From Metopolophium dirhodum (lineage: Eukaryota; Arthropoda; Insecta; Hemiptera; Aphididae): a stretch of DNA of 64,000 bases. Below the pieces are notes generated by a model. That model was not told where the DNA came from. It searched no databases and worked only from the letters and a program-made list of their open reading frames with translations. How positions within the stretch are numbered: position 1 is the first letter of the stretch; the number at the start of each line of letters is the position of its first letter. The stretch covers positions 7,564,001 through 7,628,000 of the forward strand of contig NC_083562.1 of NCBI RefSeq assembly GCF_019925205.1. The letters are read 5' to 3'. Made by a program: the position numbers and the translations under genes. Below, piece after piece: positions 62,646-64,000 of the stretch.

Positions 62646-64000
62646 TTAGATTCTGAGCGAAGCGATGAATGTATTGATTTTACAATGATGTGTGTGTTTT
62701 TTTTTTTTTTTTTTTTTCGTGTCTGTCATCACCTTTTAGGACAGTAAAAGTGCTTGGATTTTCTTCAACAGTAACTTTTCTGATAGGAAAGTGAATATAG
62801 TTGGTACTTCGGGGGTTCTCAGTAGTTTTCAAACATGTGAAAAACAAAGGTAAAATTAAGGAAAAACGGGAAAATTTTCCCGAGAAAATCGATTTTGGTT
62901 TTTGGTGCAACTCTAAAACAAATGACCGTAGGTACATGCAATTTTGACTGAATGTTTATATTAGCATTTTCTATACACCAAAACATTTTCCAAATATTTT
63001 GACTTATTTTGAGCTATTTACAGACATTATCAGTTTCCATTTTTTTTAGTTTTTTTTTCTATAAATATCAATAAAATTTTATCTGTTGGGTAATAAAGCT
63101 TAAAAATTTAATAGAAGGCTCCTAGGTTATTGTTTCAAAGGCAAATGAAAAAAATTTAAAATCCTTAGTCAAAGTTTTTATTTATAAGCATTTAAAGTTC
63201 AAATCTTGACAAAATACAGAAAAATCACGAAAATTAGCAAACTCTTTAAGTTGAGAATTCATAAAAATTTTTCTTTTTAAATCTAAGATTTGAAAATGTA
63301 ATACAAGATTATCCATAAGTTTGTCTACCTTTATCAAACAAAAAAATGTCTACAAGAAAGTCAAATTAAATTTTTATGAGCGTTTGAAATTCATATTTTT
63401 ACAACATTTAATATTCACTCGATTTCTCATGTAACGATTTTGCTATTTTGTTGTTATTCAAAAACGAAAAACTGTAGATACATGAAAATTTTACTGAATG
63501 TTTATATTTTCATTTTCTATGCAGCATACAATTTTAAAAATATTTTGACTCTTTTTGAGCTGTTTACAGACATTGTCAGTTGGTGTAATGTAATCTAGGT
63601 TGGGAAAACCCGATAATTTATGCGTGTCTAAAAGAGATTGATAATGGGTCTTAAAATAATGTTAAGAAATTTGTGAAGGGGTAGGTGTTTATTTTTATTT
63701 TTATTTTATTTATTTGTATATATATAATAATATATAATGCTATGTAAATAGTAAAATTTTAAATAGTAAATAGTAAAAATATTCAAATAAATAAACGGTG
63801 TAAGTTGAGTAACTCTGTTGGACGAAAATAAAAATATTACTTTTAGAAGATAATCAATTAACAAGTTTTAGGTAACTTGAATCAAAATTTTACTGTACAG
63901 GATAGCAGAATTGATACAATCTAAACTTTTATAAGTTATTTGATGTTATTTTAGTAAGTTCCTATTGAGTATTGTTCTAAAAATGATTTGTTCACATTTT
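62646..64000 (+). repeat. Dispersed repeat, family R1 (long copy, may run past the window)
   Basis: Begins AGATTCTGAGCGAAGCGATG and contains, in the same order as 2745-3420, the GGAAAGTGAATATAGTTGGT block and a TTTTGAGCTATTTACAGACA block. The latter is itself repeated near 63550, suggesting internal duplication. The 85-codon minus-strand frame at 62680-62937 is simply this repeat read backwards. Confidence 0.65.

Noticed and set aside
62680..62937. 85-codon minus-strand frame that could be a Pde8 first exon
   Set aside because: It is the reverse reading of repeat family R1, with poly-T translated as poly-Lys, and it has no link to the PDE8 N-terminus.
1..64000. CRISPR arrays, operons or other prokaryotic features
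   Set aside because: The window has spliceosomal introns, MITEs and retroposons, and no regularly spaced repeats, so it is eukaryotic nuclear DNA.

Overview
The window looks like nuclear DNA of a hemipteran insect, most likely an aphid. It is very AT-rich, has spliceosomal introns with GT..AG ends, is dense in short inverted-repeat transposons, and repeatedly uses the GTACCTA-type words common in aphid genomes. The species call is an inference from sequence style only.

The one clear host gene is a high-affinity cAMP phosphodiesterase of the PDE8 family (Pde8), on the minus strand. I could trace sixteen coding exons from 59547 down to the stop codon at 26570. Every exon-exon junction is phase-consistent, and the exons sum to 2352 nt (783 codons plus stop). 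They encode in order a receiver-like (REC) domain, a PAS domain, a linker with a conserved Arg-Arg-x-Ser site, and the PDEase_I (HD) catalytic domain with its metal ligands and invariant glutamine. The extreme N-terminus and promoter are not identified and probably lie beyond 64000. The REC/PAS half is spread over large introns (up to 13.5 kb), while most of the catalytic half is packed into 3.6 kb with introns as small as 59 and 66 bp.

Downstream of Pde8 (1-26.4 kb) I see no intact host gene. The main content is a nested transposon at 19065-24191. The outer element is hAT-type, with an 8-bp target duplication (7 of 8 matching) and a decayed transposase. Inside it sits a second terminal-inverted-repeat element (about 21865-23903). 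It carries a broken gene for a protein I recognise only as an uncharacterised, probably transposon-derived family. Part of that gene is duplicated around an AT-rich minisatellite.

The rest of the window is repeats: a 5'-truncated poly(A) retroposon with a perfect 14-bp target duplication (14333-14620), a hAT-type MITE with a perfect 8-bp duplication (61024-61258), several long-hairpin MITEs, a jockey-like LINE remnant (57040-57720), and several dispersed repeat families, one copy of which has a MITE inserted in it. Two GC-richer patches (17.2-17.6 kb and 48.2-49.1 kb) are candidate promoter or first-exon regions but are unproven.
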